This document shows, piece after piece, positions 1-6,699 of a stretch of DNA of 17,023 bases (the first letter of the stretch is position 1; each line of letters begins with the position of its first letter). Source of the stretch: an uncultured Alcaligenaceae bacterium (GTDB lineage: Bacteria; Pseudomonadota; Gammaproteobacteria; Burkholderiales; Burkholderiaceae_B); NCBI GenBank assembly GCA_937897265.1, contig CALCPT010000198.1:1-17023 (forward strand). Reading direction: 5' to 3'. The position numbers and the translations under genes are program-made. The notes below the pieces were generated by a model that was given only the letters and a program-made list of their open reading frames with translations, did not search any database and had not been told where the DNA came from.

Positions 1-29
1 TGGAGTTCAGACGTGTGCTCTTCCGATCT
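1..29 (+). other. Illumina TruSeq read-2 adapter remnant (not genomic)
   Basis: All 29 bases match the 3' end of the standard TruSeq read-2 adapter/primer, ending in its diagnostic GCTCTTCCGATCT. The match is from memory of that adapter. The adapter is at the extreme edge of the window and the following base continues an open reading frame, so this is an untrimmed contig end and not biology. Genomic sequence begins at about base 30. Confidence 0.96.
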
Positions 30-739
30 ATGTCAAAGAAACGCTTTTGGCATTGTTGCCACTGCTACGAGCAGAGCGTAGTGCCGAATACGCGAAGGCA
101 GCGAGCGCGCGTGTTCAAGCCCTGAGCGCGAATAACTGGTCGGCCAAACGCGACAAAGCGCGTGCAGAGTTTTCGGCTGCCGCAGCAGCGAACCCCATTG
201 ATCAACGTTACCTCGTGAGTCAGTTGGTAGATGTCTTGCCAAAAGATGCAATCGTTGTGGATGAAACCTTGACGGCTTCGCCAGCGATTGCTGCGACGCT
301 GCCGATGGACAATCCCAAGGCATATTACGGCTTAGCGAGCGGTGGTTTAGGGTTTGGCATGGCAGGTGCGGTGGGTGTGAGCCTGGCGCAACCTGGTCGC
401 CCGATTGTCGCCACAATCGGTGACGGCAGCGCCACGTACAGTATCCAGTCGCTCTGGACAGCTGCCCATCTACGTTTGCCCATCACTTACGTCATCATTA
501 ATAATCGCAGTTATCGCATTATTAAAGAACGACTGCTTGCGATGCGCGGTACAGATGCGTTCGTTGCAATGGATATGAATGATCCACCAATTGATTTTGC
601 AGGCTTAGCAAAAAATATGGGGATGTCATCGCAAACCGTGACAGATCCAACGCAATTGTCGACGGTGCTGAAGGCTGCGATGGCCAGCGGTGTCCCGAAT
701 CTGGTTGAAGTGATCGTCTCGAAAGGGTTTGGCGAGTAA
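30..739 (+). CDS. Thiamine diphosphate-dependent decarboxylase/lyase, C-terminal part (benzoylformate decarboxylase-like)
   Basis: This gene is 5'-truncated by the contig edge. The frame is open from codon 32-34 (reading VKETL) and TAA lies at 737-739. About 236 residues are visible, roughly the last 45% of a normal 530-570-residue enzyme. They hold the central-domain end and the ThDP-binding domain. The GDGS...NN motif that holds the diphosphate and Mg2+ starts at nt 419 (GDGSATYSIQSLW, then IINN). The upstream block AYYGLASGGLGFGMAGAVG and the SIQSLWTAA segment resemble benzoylformate decarboxylase (MdlC) more than anabolic acetolactate synthase. Family enzymes decarboxylate 2-keto acids or join or cleave acyloins in the cytoplasm. 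The exact substrate cannot be read because the N-terminal catalytic Glu region is missing. The neighbouring Liv-type importer and two dehydrogenases suggest a catabolic role (inference). The TTG at 47 is not a real start. The gene converges on the nadC operon. Confidence 0.85.
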
Positions 740-764
740 ATTGTCTGATGTCAGCGTCATCGCA

Positions 765-803
765 TCAGTCGGTGAGATCAGCATTGTCTGATCAGCCGAT
801 TGA
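765..803. terminator. Hairpin between convergent genes, possible bidirectional terminator
   Basis: Outer arms TCAGTCGG (765-772) and CCGATTGA (796-803) pair with one G-T wobble. Inner arms ATCAG (777-781) and CTGAT (788-792) pair around a six-base loop. It lies in the 79-bp gap between the convergent stop codons at 739 and 819. There is no clear U-tract on either strand, so intrinsic termination is only suggested by position. Confidence 0.35.
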
Positions 804-818
804 GGCTATGTCTTGTTG

Positions 819-2594
819 TCAACCCAGACGGTAGCCGCAATCGCTCTGCGCAAGCGCTACCGCTTGCGCGAGTTTTGCTTGATCACTTGCCTGCAATACA
901 TAGAGCAAATCGCCAACACTGACGCTAGTACCGATGCCACACGCCAGATCAACGCCAGCGAGTTGGTCTGCGGGGGCGCCGGCGCAACGCCCAAGCCCTG
1001 AAATCACAAAGCCATCAATGGCTTGCACACGACCACTTTGTTGTGCGCGCACTTCGTGCTTGAGTACGCCTGACCACGTGAGTGGTGGCTGAGCACCCTG
1101 AGCCGCAACGATGGACTGCATGGCTGTGTTTGCAGCGCCACTGTTCAGCAATTCGAGCGCGCGTGCACGGCCCTTGGCAACGCTGCCTACCGCTGGGTCA
1201 AGTGCCAAAATCTGACTGGCAAAGAATAGAGATTTTTCTAACAGGTCCGCCGGTGCCTCAGGATGACGCTCAAGCACTTGCACCACATCGCGTGCCTCGA
1301 GAGCGGGTCCGATGCCACGTCCGATCGGCGCTTGGCCGTCTGTAGCAAAGGCCTTCACGACCAGACCTAAGGCGGTACCCACCATTTCAAAGAGTCGCGC
1401 TAGTTCTTCTGCGGCGACTTGGGTTTTGGCCTTGGCGCCATTTGAATACGGAATATCAATCACAACGTGGGTGGCACCGGCAGAATATTTTTTTGACAAA
1501 ATCGAAGCCACAGACCAACGTCGCGTATCAAGCCCCAAGGGACGAGTAATTGCGTTCATCACGTCATCAATGACCGAGTGATTGAGTTTGCCGTTCCAGG
1601 CGATGCAAGCATTGGCTTGCGCCACACACTGTTTAAGTTGTTCAGGAGTCAGGTCGACTTTTGCAAGAACCTCCATCGCATCTGCGCTACCTGCCGCAGA
1701 GGTAATGGCGCGCGATGATGTTTTGGGGATAAGTAACCCGTGTGCAGCCACAATCGGAATCACCACCATCGTGACGCGACTGCCTGGTATGCCGCCAAGC
1801 GAGTGCTTGTCGACTACCATGTCGCGGCCCCAAGAAATGCGTGGCATCAGTTCACTGCGGCAGCGCGCCAGGGCGATGAGTTCATCGTCTAATAACTGTT
1901 GCGTACAGGCAATTAAAAATGCTTCAAGCTCGGCGCCAGAATATTGCTTTTGGTGAATCGCGGCCAACAGAGGCCGATATTCAGTCTCGCTGAGCGCAAA
2001 CCCGGCAATTTTTTTATACAACGAGGCCAAAGGCGCAGGGTTTTTTCCAAGCTGTGTGTAGAGCGCAGCGATAAAGCGGCTCACACCGATTGCAGGCGTT
2101 TGATCGTTGGTCACACGAAGTACGTGCGTGCCTTCAGGATACGGCTCGGTCTTGCGCGCCAAGCGTTTGGCGACATCGTCCGCAGATTCGCGTCCACGCT
2201 GCGCGAGTCGTTGCGCCAAAATCTCAGCAGGTGCACCGATTTCAACGACAACTAAATTTGGCACGCGCTCGTTGAGTTGCGCCACCATTGCACGCGAGCC
2301 ATTGGCAATGACATGTTGGCCGGCAGCAAGGGCCTCAAGCAATGTGCTGGGCAGCCCATACGAAAGGTTATGCGCTTGCCAAGTGATTAAAAACTTGCCC
2401 TGTTGTTCAAGCTGGGCGAACTCAGACTGTGTGCACGCTTGATGCGCTTCACCTCCAGAGTCAGCCGGCCGGGTGATTGTGCGCGTGGCGAAAATGAATT
2501 GAGTGGGGTCGAGCTTTTGCCGAGCCCCGTCAATTAGGCTATCTTTGCCAGCCCCGCTGGGGCCGACAATAAAAAAGAAGCTGCCGCTTGCCAC
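819..2594 (-). CDS. Fusion: ribose 1,5-bisphosphate phosphokinase (PhnN) + thymidine/AMP phosphorylase-like domain
   Basis: The 591-residue protein has two enzymes. Residues 1 to about 182 are a guanylate-kinase-fold PhnN domain with P-loop GPSGAGKDS (11-19), TRTITRP (38-43) and QAHNLSYGLP (73-82). PhnN phosphorylates ribose 1,5-bisphosphate with ATP to give PRPP. Residues about 190-591 are a nucleoside-phosphorylase family II domain like the AMP phosphorylase/DeoA-like group: VDKHSLGGIPG (261-271), KTSSRAITS (291-299), SILSKKYSAGATH (364-376), TDGQAPIGRGIGPALEARD (418-436). Archaeal AMP phosphorylase releases a base and forms ribose 1,5-bisphosphate, exactly the PhnN substrate, so the fusion could turn an NMP into PRPP (inference). 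The small N-terminal domain usual in AMP phosphorylases is absent and PhnN takes its place. The start is GTG, 11 bases after the nadC stop, with only a weak AGCAGG-type ribosome site. No other C-P lyase genes are nearby. The true base and phosphate specificity is unknown. Confidence 0.9.
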   Translation of the reverse strand: MASGSFFFIVGPSGAGKDSLIDGARQKLDPTQFIFATRTITRPADSGGEAHQACTQSEFAQLEQQGKFLITWQAHNLSYGLPSTLLEALAAGQHVIANGSRAMVAQLNERVPNLVVVEIGAPAEILAQRLAQRGRESADDVAKRLARKTEPYPEGTHVLRVTNDQTPAIGVSRFIAALYTQLGKNPAPLASLYKKIAGFALSETEYRPLLAAIHQKQYSGAELEAFLIACTQQLLDDELIALARCRSELMPRISWGRDMVVDKHSLGGIPGSRVTMVVIPIVAAHGLLIPKTSSRAITSAAGSADAMEVLAKVDLTPEQLKQCVAQANACIAWNGKLNHSVIDDVMNAITRPLGLDTRRWSVASILSKKYSAGATHVVIDIPYSNGAKAKTQVAAEELARLFEMVGTALGLVVKAFATDGQAPIGRGIGPALEARDVVQVLERHPEAPADLLEKSLFFASQILALDPAVGSVAKGRARALELLNSGAANTAMQSIVAAQGAQPPLTWSGVLKHEVRAQQSGRVQAIDGFVISGLGRCAGAPADQLAGVDLACGIGTSVSVGDLLYVLQASDQAKLAQAVALAQSDCGYRLG

Positions 2595-2605
2595 CCAACG
2601 CCTGC

Positions 2606-3436
2606 TTATTCGTCTAAGCCAATATCGACTGCTGGAGCAGCCTGTGTGATTTTGCTGGTCGAGATGTAATCCACGCCAGTGAGCGCTACGTTACGAATTG
2701 TTGCAATACTGATACCGCCCGAGGCTTCAATTTTTGCCCGACCAGCAACGAATTTGACGGCCGCAGTCATGTCGGCGATTGACATGTTGTCCAACATGAT
2801 GACATCGGCACCCGCAGCTAAAGATTCTTCAACTTGCTCAAAGCGGTCGCATTCAACTTCAATCTTTGTCAAGACTGGCAGCTTGAGTTTGGCGCGCGCG
2901 ACAGCCTTGCCGATACTACCCGCCACTGCAATATGGTTGTCTTTGAGCATGACCCCGTTATCGAGACCCAGACGATGATTCAAGCCGCCACCGCAGGCAA
3001 CGGCGTGTTTTTCAAGCATACGCAGGCCTGGTGTGGTTTTACGGGTGTCGATTAAGCGTGCTCCTGTGCCGGCGATTTCGGCGTTGTAGCGAGCCGTTTC
3101 AGTGGCAATGCCACAGAGACGTTGCAAAATATTTAGGGCAGGGCGCTCGGCAGTCAAAATGCTGCGGGCGGGGCCTGACACGGTCAAAATCCTGGTGCCT
3201 TTTTCAACCTTATCGCCATCTTTTGCGAGTTTGGTGACGGTCAGTGCAGCGTCGTAACGGGTAAAGATTCGTGCAGCAATGACGAGACCGGCAATGTACA
3301 TCGGCTCGCGGGCGTTCATATGAAACGTGCCAACGGCGTCTTCATCAATCATGAGTTGTGCGGTGAGGTCACACGAGCCGATATCTTCGGTCAACCAAAG
3401 ATCGATTAAACGATCGGTCTGAAAAACGTCATACAT
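2606..3436 (-). CDS. nadC: Nicotinate-nucleotide pyrophosphorylase (carboxylating), quinolinate phosphoribosyltransferase
   Basis: This cytoplasmic enzyme condenses quinolinate with PRPP to give nicotinate mononucleotide, CO2 and pyrophosphate, the entry of quinolinate into NAD synthesis. Family marks in the 276-residue protein are LTAERPALNILQRLCGIAT (94-112), TRKTTPGLR (131-139), NHRLGL (153-158), KDNHI (165-169), MLDNMS (214-219) and EASGGI (237-242). The length is normal. These motifs point to NadC, not the ModD paralogue. The ATG start has a good GAGGT ribosome site at 3445-3449, spacing 8. No nadA or nadB lies beside it, so it is an orphan nadC in this window, as described for Bordetella and Achromobacter, where it serves quinolinate salvage. 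It is the first gene of an operon with the PhnN-phosphorylase fusion, whose likely product PRPP is its co-substrate. An upstream inverted repeat suggests repressor control. Confidence 0.95.
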   Translation of the reverse strand: MYDVFQTDRLIDLWLTEDIGSCDLTAQLMIDEDAVGTFHMNAREPMYIAGLVIAARIFTRYDAALTVTKLAKDGDKVEKGTRILTVSGPARSILTAERPALNILQRLCGIATETARYNAEIAGTGARLIDTRKTTPGLRMLEKHAVACGGGLNHRLGLDNGVMLKDNHIAVAGSIGKAVARAKLKLPVLTKIEVECDRFEQVEESLAAGADVIMLDNMSIADMTAAVKFVAGRAKIEASGGISIATIRNVALTGVDYISTSKITQAAPAVDIGLDE

Positions 3437-3483
3437 GTTGGGTGACCTCGCAGGCAGTAGATGAAGAAAATTAAATCAAACAT

Positions 3484-3507
3484 AAAATGTAGTGTTTGCT
3501 ACATTTT
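3484..3507. promoter_or_regulatory. Perfect inverted repeat, candidate operator of nadC
   Basis: Arms AAAATGTAG (3484-3492) and CTACATTTT (3499-3507) are perfect 9-bp reverse complements around a six-base spacer. The site lies 48-71 bp upstream of the nadC ATG and just downstream of a possible -10, where a repressor would block initiation. Orphan nadC in Bordetella is reported to be repressed by a NadQ-family regulator; whether this is a NadQ site is inference, as I cannot recall the consensus reliably. Confidence 0.6.
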
Positions 3508-3508
3508 C

Positions 3509-3537
3509 ATGCTAATTTAAATCAATCAATTATGCAA
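3509..3537 (-). promoter_or_regulatory. Possible sigma-70 promoter for the nadC operon
   Basis: On the minus strand TTGCAT (3537-3532) is followed after 17 bases by TAGCAT (3514-3509). Both hexamers match the consensus poorly (3/6 and 4/6). Support comes from the very AT-rich context, the spacing and the adjoining inverted repeat near the predicted start at about 3502. Confidence 0.35.
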
Positions 3538-3596
3538 GAGCAAAATTCAAATTTGATGACTCGCTCAAGGTTTGCCTAGCCTGCTCGGGCTATTAC

Positions 3597-4352
3597 TCAA
3601 CGCATTTGTGTGCCGCCATTGACGTCCATGATTGCGCCCGACACAAAGCTTGCCGCCGGTGAGCAGAGGTAGGTCAACATGCTGGCAATCTCTTCGGGTT
3701 CGCCCATGCGTTGCATGGGGTATTCGCTGCCGTTGTAGCCTTGACCGGTGGTCATGCCCGTATCGATAGGCCCAGGCGCCACACCGTTCACACACACATG
3801 ATGTGGCGCTGCGCGTTGCGCAAACCAGCGTACGAGCGCGTGAACACCGCCCTTAGAGGCGCTGTAATGCGGGCCGGCACGTAAGCCACCGGTCCAGCCT
3901 GCAATTGAGCCACAGAGCGCAATCCGCCCGTGTTTGCGTTCCATCATGCCAGGCATCACCGCTCGCACAAGATTAATAGGGCCTAAAACGTTGACTTGCA
4001 TCACACGCATAAATGCGGCTTCGTTCCAGTCAGGTGCCATCCAGTCGTCTTCAAAGGGGCAGATACCTGCGGTGTCAGCCAACGCGGTAAACGGTTTGTG
4101 CCGACGCACTAAACTTTCAACCGCGTCGCGTTGCGTGACGTCGCAAGACTCGATAGCGACTTGACCCTGGAGCGTGTGAGCCAGTGCTTCGAGCTTTGCC
4201 AAGGGGCCAATATCCGTCAACACCAGCGAGGCGCCAAGCTGGCTGCACAGTCGCGCAGTGGCACTACCAATACCGCCAGCCGCTCCGGTAATCCAGAGAT
4301 GCGTGCCGGTCATGTCAAAGGCCTGTGAGGCGTTGATTTTTGAAAGATGCAT
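3597..4352 (-). CDS. Short-chain dehydrogenase/reductase (SDR), distal gene of the liv operon
   Basis: The 251 residues form a classical SDR: cofactor glycine motif TGAAGGIG (22-29), Asp47 at the end of beta-2 (favouring NAD(H)), and catalytic Asn121, Ser149, Tyr163 and Lys167 (YSASK). The C-terminal segment VSGAIMDVNGG is typical of the family. The usual NNAG structural motif reads DTAG (93-96), a mild deviation. SDRs of this type oxidise alcohols or reduce ketones in the cytoplasm; the substrate is not readable. The ATG start is supported by AGGGGA (4358-4363), spacing 5. It lies 93 bp downstream of livF on the same strand, with a hairpin in between, so it is probably the last gene of the importer operon but may be separately processed or expressed. 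Confidence 0.88.
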   Translation of the reverse strand: MHLSKINASQAFDMTGTHLWITGAAGGIGSATARLCSQLGASLVLTDIGPLAKLEALAHTLQGQVAIESCDVTQRDAVESLVRRHKPFTALADTAGICPFEDDWMAPDWNEAAFMRVMQVNVLGPINLVRAVMPGMMERKHGRIALCGSIAGWTGGLRAGPHYSASKGGVHALVRWFAQRAAPHHVCVNGVAPGPIDTGMTTGQGYNGSEYPMQRMGEPEEIASMLTYLCSPAASFVSGAIMDVNGGTQMR

Positions 4353-4382
4353 AGCAGTCCCCTAAGTCGTTGAATGTCTCCC

Positions 4383-4396
4383 CGCCCTAGAGGGCG
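4383..4396 (-). other. GC-rich hairpin between livF and the downstream SDR gene
   Basis: CGCCCT (4383-4388) and AGGGCG (4391-4396) are perfect reverse complements, giving a 5-bp stem with a TAGA loop. It lies 31 bp upstream of the SDR start and is not followed by a U-tract on the minus strand, so an RNA processing or stability element, or a weak attenuator, is more likely than a terminator. Confidence 0.4.
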
Positions 4397-4445
4397 AGAA
4401 GGATGTTAAGCCGACAGAGCGCGGATTTAACAGGACTGGCGGCCG

Positions 4446-5159
4446 TTAAACCGATAGATAACGTTGCTTGATATCAGCGTTGTCATTGAGTTCGTGAATG
4501 GTGCCGCAAAACACATCGACGCCTTTGTCGATCACCACCGCACGATCTGCCAGACCTAAGCAAAAGTGTAAGTTTTGTTCGGCCAGCACGATTGTTTTGC
4601 CAAGCTTGTGCAAGGTTTCGATCAAGTCACCGATTTTTTGAACCATGATGGGCGCTAAACCTTCGCTCGGCTCGTCAAGCAGCAACACATCCGGGTTACC
4701 CATCAAGGCTCGACCCACGGTGAGCATTTGTTGTTCGCCACCTGAGAGCTGTCCGCCAAGGCGCTCTTTCAAGGGTGCAAGCAAAGGTAGCGTGTCATAG
4801 ACCCGCTCAAGGCTCCAGTCGTCTTCGCCGTTTGCGCCGCGCTTAATCGCAATCGTGAGATTGTCTTCAACGCTCAGGTCCGGAAAAATCTGCCGATCTT
4901 CTGGCACATAGCCGATACCGGCGCGCGCGATCAGATGCGCTGAACGACCAGTGATGCTTTTGCCGTGCAGCTCAACATTACCCATTTTTGTTGGATTGAC
5001 GCCAGCGATGGTCTTCATGGTTGTACTTTTGCCAGCGCCGTTACGGCCCAATAGCGCAAGTGTTTCGCCACGTTTGACTTCGAACGATAGTTTAAATAGC
5101 GCCTGACTCAAGCCATAAAACACGTCAATCTCTTGTACCTTCAGCACGTAATCGCTCAT
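4446..5159 (-). CDS. livF: ABC transporter ATP-binding protein, LivF type
   Basis: One of two ATPases that power a branched-chain-amino-acid-type (HAAT family) importer at the inner face of the membrane. The 237 residues contain Walker A GRNGAGKST (38-46), signature LSGGEQQ (138-144) and Walker B VLLLDEP (158-164) followed by SEGLAP, the LivF hallmark. The length is normal for LivF. The ATG overlaps the livG stop by four bases (ATGA at 5159-5156) and is preceded by GAGGT (5166-5170). The family name describes the transporter class; the carried solute need not be leucine, since many such importers take aromatic acids, amides or keto acids. Confidence 0.93.
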   Translation of the reverse strand: MSDYVLKVQEIDVFYGLSQALFKLSFEVKRGETLALLGRNGAGKSTTMKTIAGVNPTKMGNVELHGKSITGRSAHLIARAGIGYVPEDRQIFPDLSVEDNLTIAIKRGANGEDDWSLERVYDTLPLLAPLKERLGGQLSGGEQQMLTVGRALMGNPDVLLLDEPSEGLAPIMVQKIGDLIETLHKLGKTIVLAEQNLHFCLGLADRAVVIDKGVDVFCGTIHELNDNADIKQRYLSV

Positions 5160-5908
5160 GCATGCACCTCACGCGGTTTGCCTAAGTAGGCTTCAATCAC
5201 AGCTGGGTTATTGCGGATTTGTTCGGCATTCCCTTCGGCCAATACCTTGCCGTAGGACAGCACGTGGATGTGCTGCGACACGCGGAACACAATCTCCATG
5301 TCGTGCTCAATCAGAACAACGGTTAACCCGCCTTTTTTCCAAAGGCCATAGACCGTCTCGATCATTTGTTCACGCTCTTCAGGCCCCATGCCGGCGACGG
5401 GTTCATCAAGCAGCAGCACTTTGGGCTTGAGTACTAAGGCCAAGGCCATATCCAGTAACTTTTGATCGCCATGCGACAAATTGCCGCTGATCAAATGCGC
5501 CTTGGTGTGTAGGCCTAATTGCTCCATCACCTCAAAGGCTCGATCGCGTGTTTGCGCCAACGGAAACCGTCCGTGCATTTGTGCAGAGCGACCCAAGGGG
5601 GACATCAGCGCGCCACGCAAGGACTCTTCAACCGTGAGTGTTTTAAATAATTTCGCGACTTGAAAGGCGCGACCAATCCCTTTATGAACGATCACGCTAC
5701 TGGGGAGCCCAACGATGTCTTCGCCATCTAACAGAATGCGACCTGAGTCGGGCTTCAGCGCTCCAGAGATCAAATTAAAAAACGTGGTTTTACCTGCGCC
5801 ATTGGGGCCGATCACAGCACTGAGCGACTCGGTCTTAAAGTGAATCGAGACATCAGAGGTTGCAACAACGCCACCAAAGGCTTTGCAAAGATTTTCGATC
5901 TTAAGCAT
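5156..5908 (-). CDS. livG: ABC transporter ATP-binding protein, LivG type
   Basis: Second ATPase of the importer, 250 residues from the start chosen here. Walker A is GPNGAGKTT (34-42), the signature is the variant LSHGDQK (144-150), Walker B VLLLDEPVAGMGPEE starts at 164, and the switch histidine lies in EHDM (201-204). The LSHGDQ form is common in LivG-like subunits of urea/amide/aromatic-type HAAT importers. The frame stays open upstream to 5980, but the real start is the ATG at 5908: it has a perfect AGGAGG (5915-5920) with spacing 6, and it overlaps the preceding SDR stop by one base (TAATG). The last four bases overlap livF. Confidence 0.93.
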   Translation of the reverse strand: MLKIENLCKAFGGVVATSDVSIHFKTESLSAVIGPNGAGKTTFFNLISGALKPDSGRILLDGEDIVGLPSSVIVHKGIGRAFQVAKLFKTLTVEESLRGALMSPLGRSAQMHGRFPLAQTRDRAFEVMEQLGLHTKAHLISGNLSHGDQKLLDMALALVLKPKVLLLDEPVAGMGPEEREQMIETVYGLWKKGGLTVVLIEHDMEIVFRVSQHIHVLSYGKVLAEGNAEQIRNNPAVIEAYLGKPREVHA

Positions 5909-6699
5909 TAACGGCCTCCTGTGTGGGTTTGAGCGGGGGGAACGCCGCCATAGGTTTGCCAGGTCGATCCGGCAAGCCAACCGGCGTCAACCGGCAAGTT
6001 GATGCCAGTAATTGCTTTGGCGGCAGGCGATAATAAAAAGCCAACTGAGTCGGCGATTTCGTCTGGCGTCACCATGCGCCCCATCGCGGCTTGCGACGTG
6101 AGGTCTTCAGGATTGCGGTCGCCGCGATCAATCGCCGCTTGTAAGGCTTCGGTTAATACGTAGCCCGGAGAAATCGCGTTGACGCGTACACCCGTACGAC
6201 CCCATTCAGCGGCCAGGCATGCCGTCATCGAGGCAACCGCTGCTTTGGCTGGCGCGTAGGCGTGCAAGGGTACAGAACGTAGTGACGTAATTGACGCGAT
6301 ATTGACAATCGCGCCTGCGCCCAATTCAGCCATACGAGAACCAAAGACTGCGCAGGCGAGGTAGGTGCCGCGTTGGTCAACGGCGACCACGCGATCCCAT
6401 TCTGTCATGGTGAGTTTGTTAGGCGGCAGACGATGTTGCAAAATGCCGGCGCTGTTGACTAAGGCCGAGATTTGACCGTGCTTGGCTTCGATCATTGCGG
6501 CTACGTCTCGTACGGCTTGCTCGCTTGTGACGTCGCAAGCGTACGCATGTACGCCCAGCTCTTTCATTTTGGCTTCAGACCAGGTGCCTGGCAAATCGAG
6601 TGCGACGACTAAATCGCCGCGCTTGGCTAAGTGCCTGACGCAGGCCGCCCCGATACCACTTGACCCACCAGTGACAACGCTGAGATATTTTTGAGTCAT
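5908..6699 (-). CDS. Short-chain dehydrogenase/reductase (SDR) inserted between livM and livG
   Basis: The 263-residue protein shows TGGSSGIG (10-17), Asp35 after beta-2 (NAD preference expected), NSAG (82-85), Ser136, Tyr148 and Lys152 (YAPAK), and a C-terminal NLPVDAGW. The tetrad Asn, normally in an N-x-x-G-x motif after alpha-4, appears as Asp108 in VDQRGTY. That is unusual, but the Ser-Tyr-Lys triad is complete, so activity is likely. The ATG overlaps the livM stop by four bases (ATGA) and its stop overlaps the livG start by one base. The ribosome site is weak, which fits translational coupling to livM. Being locked inside the transporter operon, it most likely oxidises or reduces the imported compound or an early intermediate (inference). 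Confidence 0.9.
   Translation of the reverse strand: MTQKYLSVVTGGSSGIGAACVRHLAKRGDLVVALDLPGTWSEAKMKELGVHAYACDVTSEQAVRDVAAMIEAKHGQISALVNSAGILQHRLPPNKLTMTEWDRVVAVDQRGTYLACAVFGSRMAELGAGAIVNIASITSLRSVPLHAYAPAKAAVASMTACLAAEWGRTGVRVNAISPGYVLTEALQAAIDRGDRNPEDLTSQAAMGRMVTPDEIADSVGFLLSPAAKAITGINLPVDAGWLAGSTWQTYGGVPPAQTHTGGR
5915..5920 (-). promoter_or_regulatory. Ribosome binding site fixing the livG start
   Basis: AGGAGG on the minus strand, six bases before the ATG at 5908, inside the 3' end of the SDR gene. It rules out the longer reading frame that begins at 5980. Confidence 0.85.

Noticed and set aside
1082..2442. Several plus-strand open frames opposite the fusion gene
   Set aside because: They are antisense shadows of a well-conserved coding region, with no family motifs and no ribosome sites.
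819..2594. Part of a C-P lyase (phosphonate) operon because of PhnN
   Set aside because: No phnG-M, phnP or phosphonate transporter gene is in the window, and the neighbour is nadC.
2606..3436. nadC as the molybdenum-associated paralogue modD
   Set aside because: The TRKTTPGLR, NHRLGL, KDNHI and EASGGI motifs are NadC-like and no molybdate transport genes are nearby.
5909..5980. Longer LivG N-terminus
   Set aside because: Those residues are out-of-frame translation of the SDR gene end; a perfect AGGAGG precedes the ATG at 5908.
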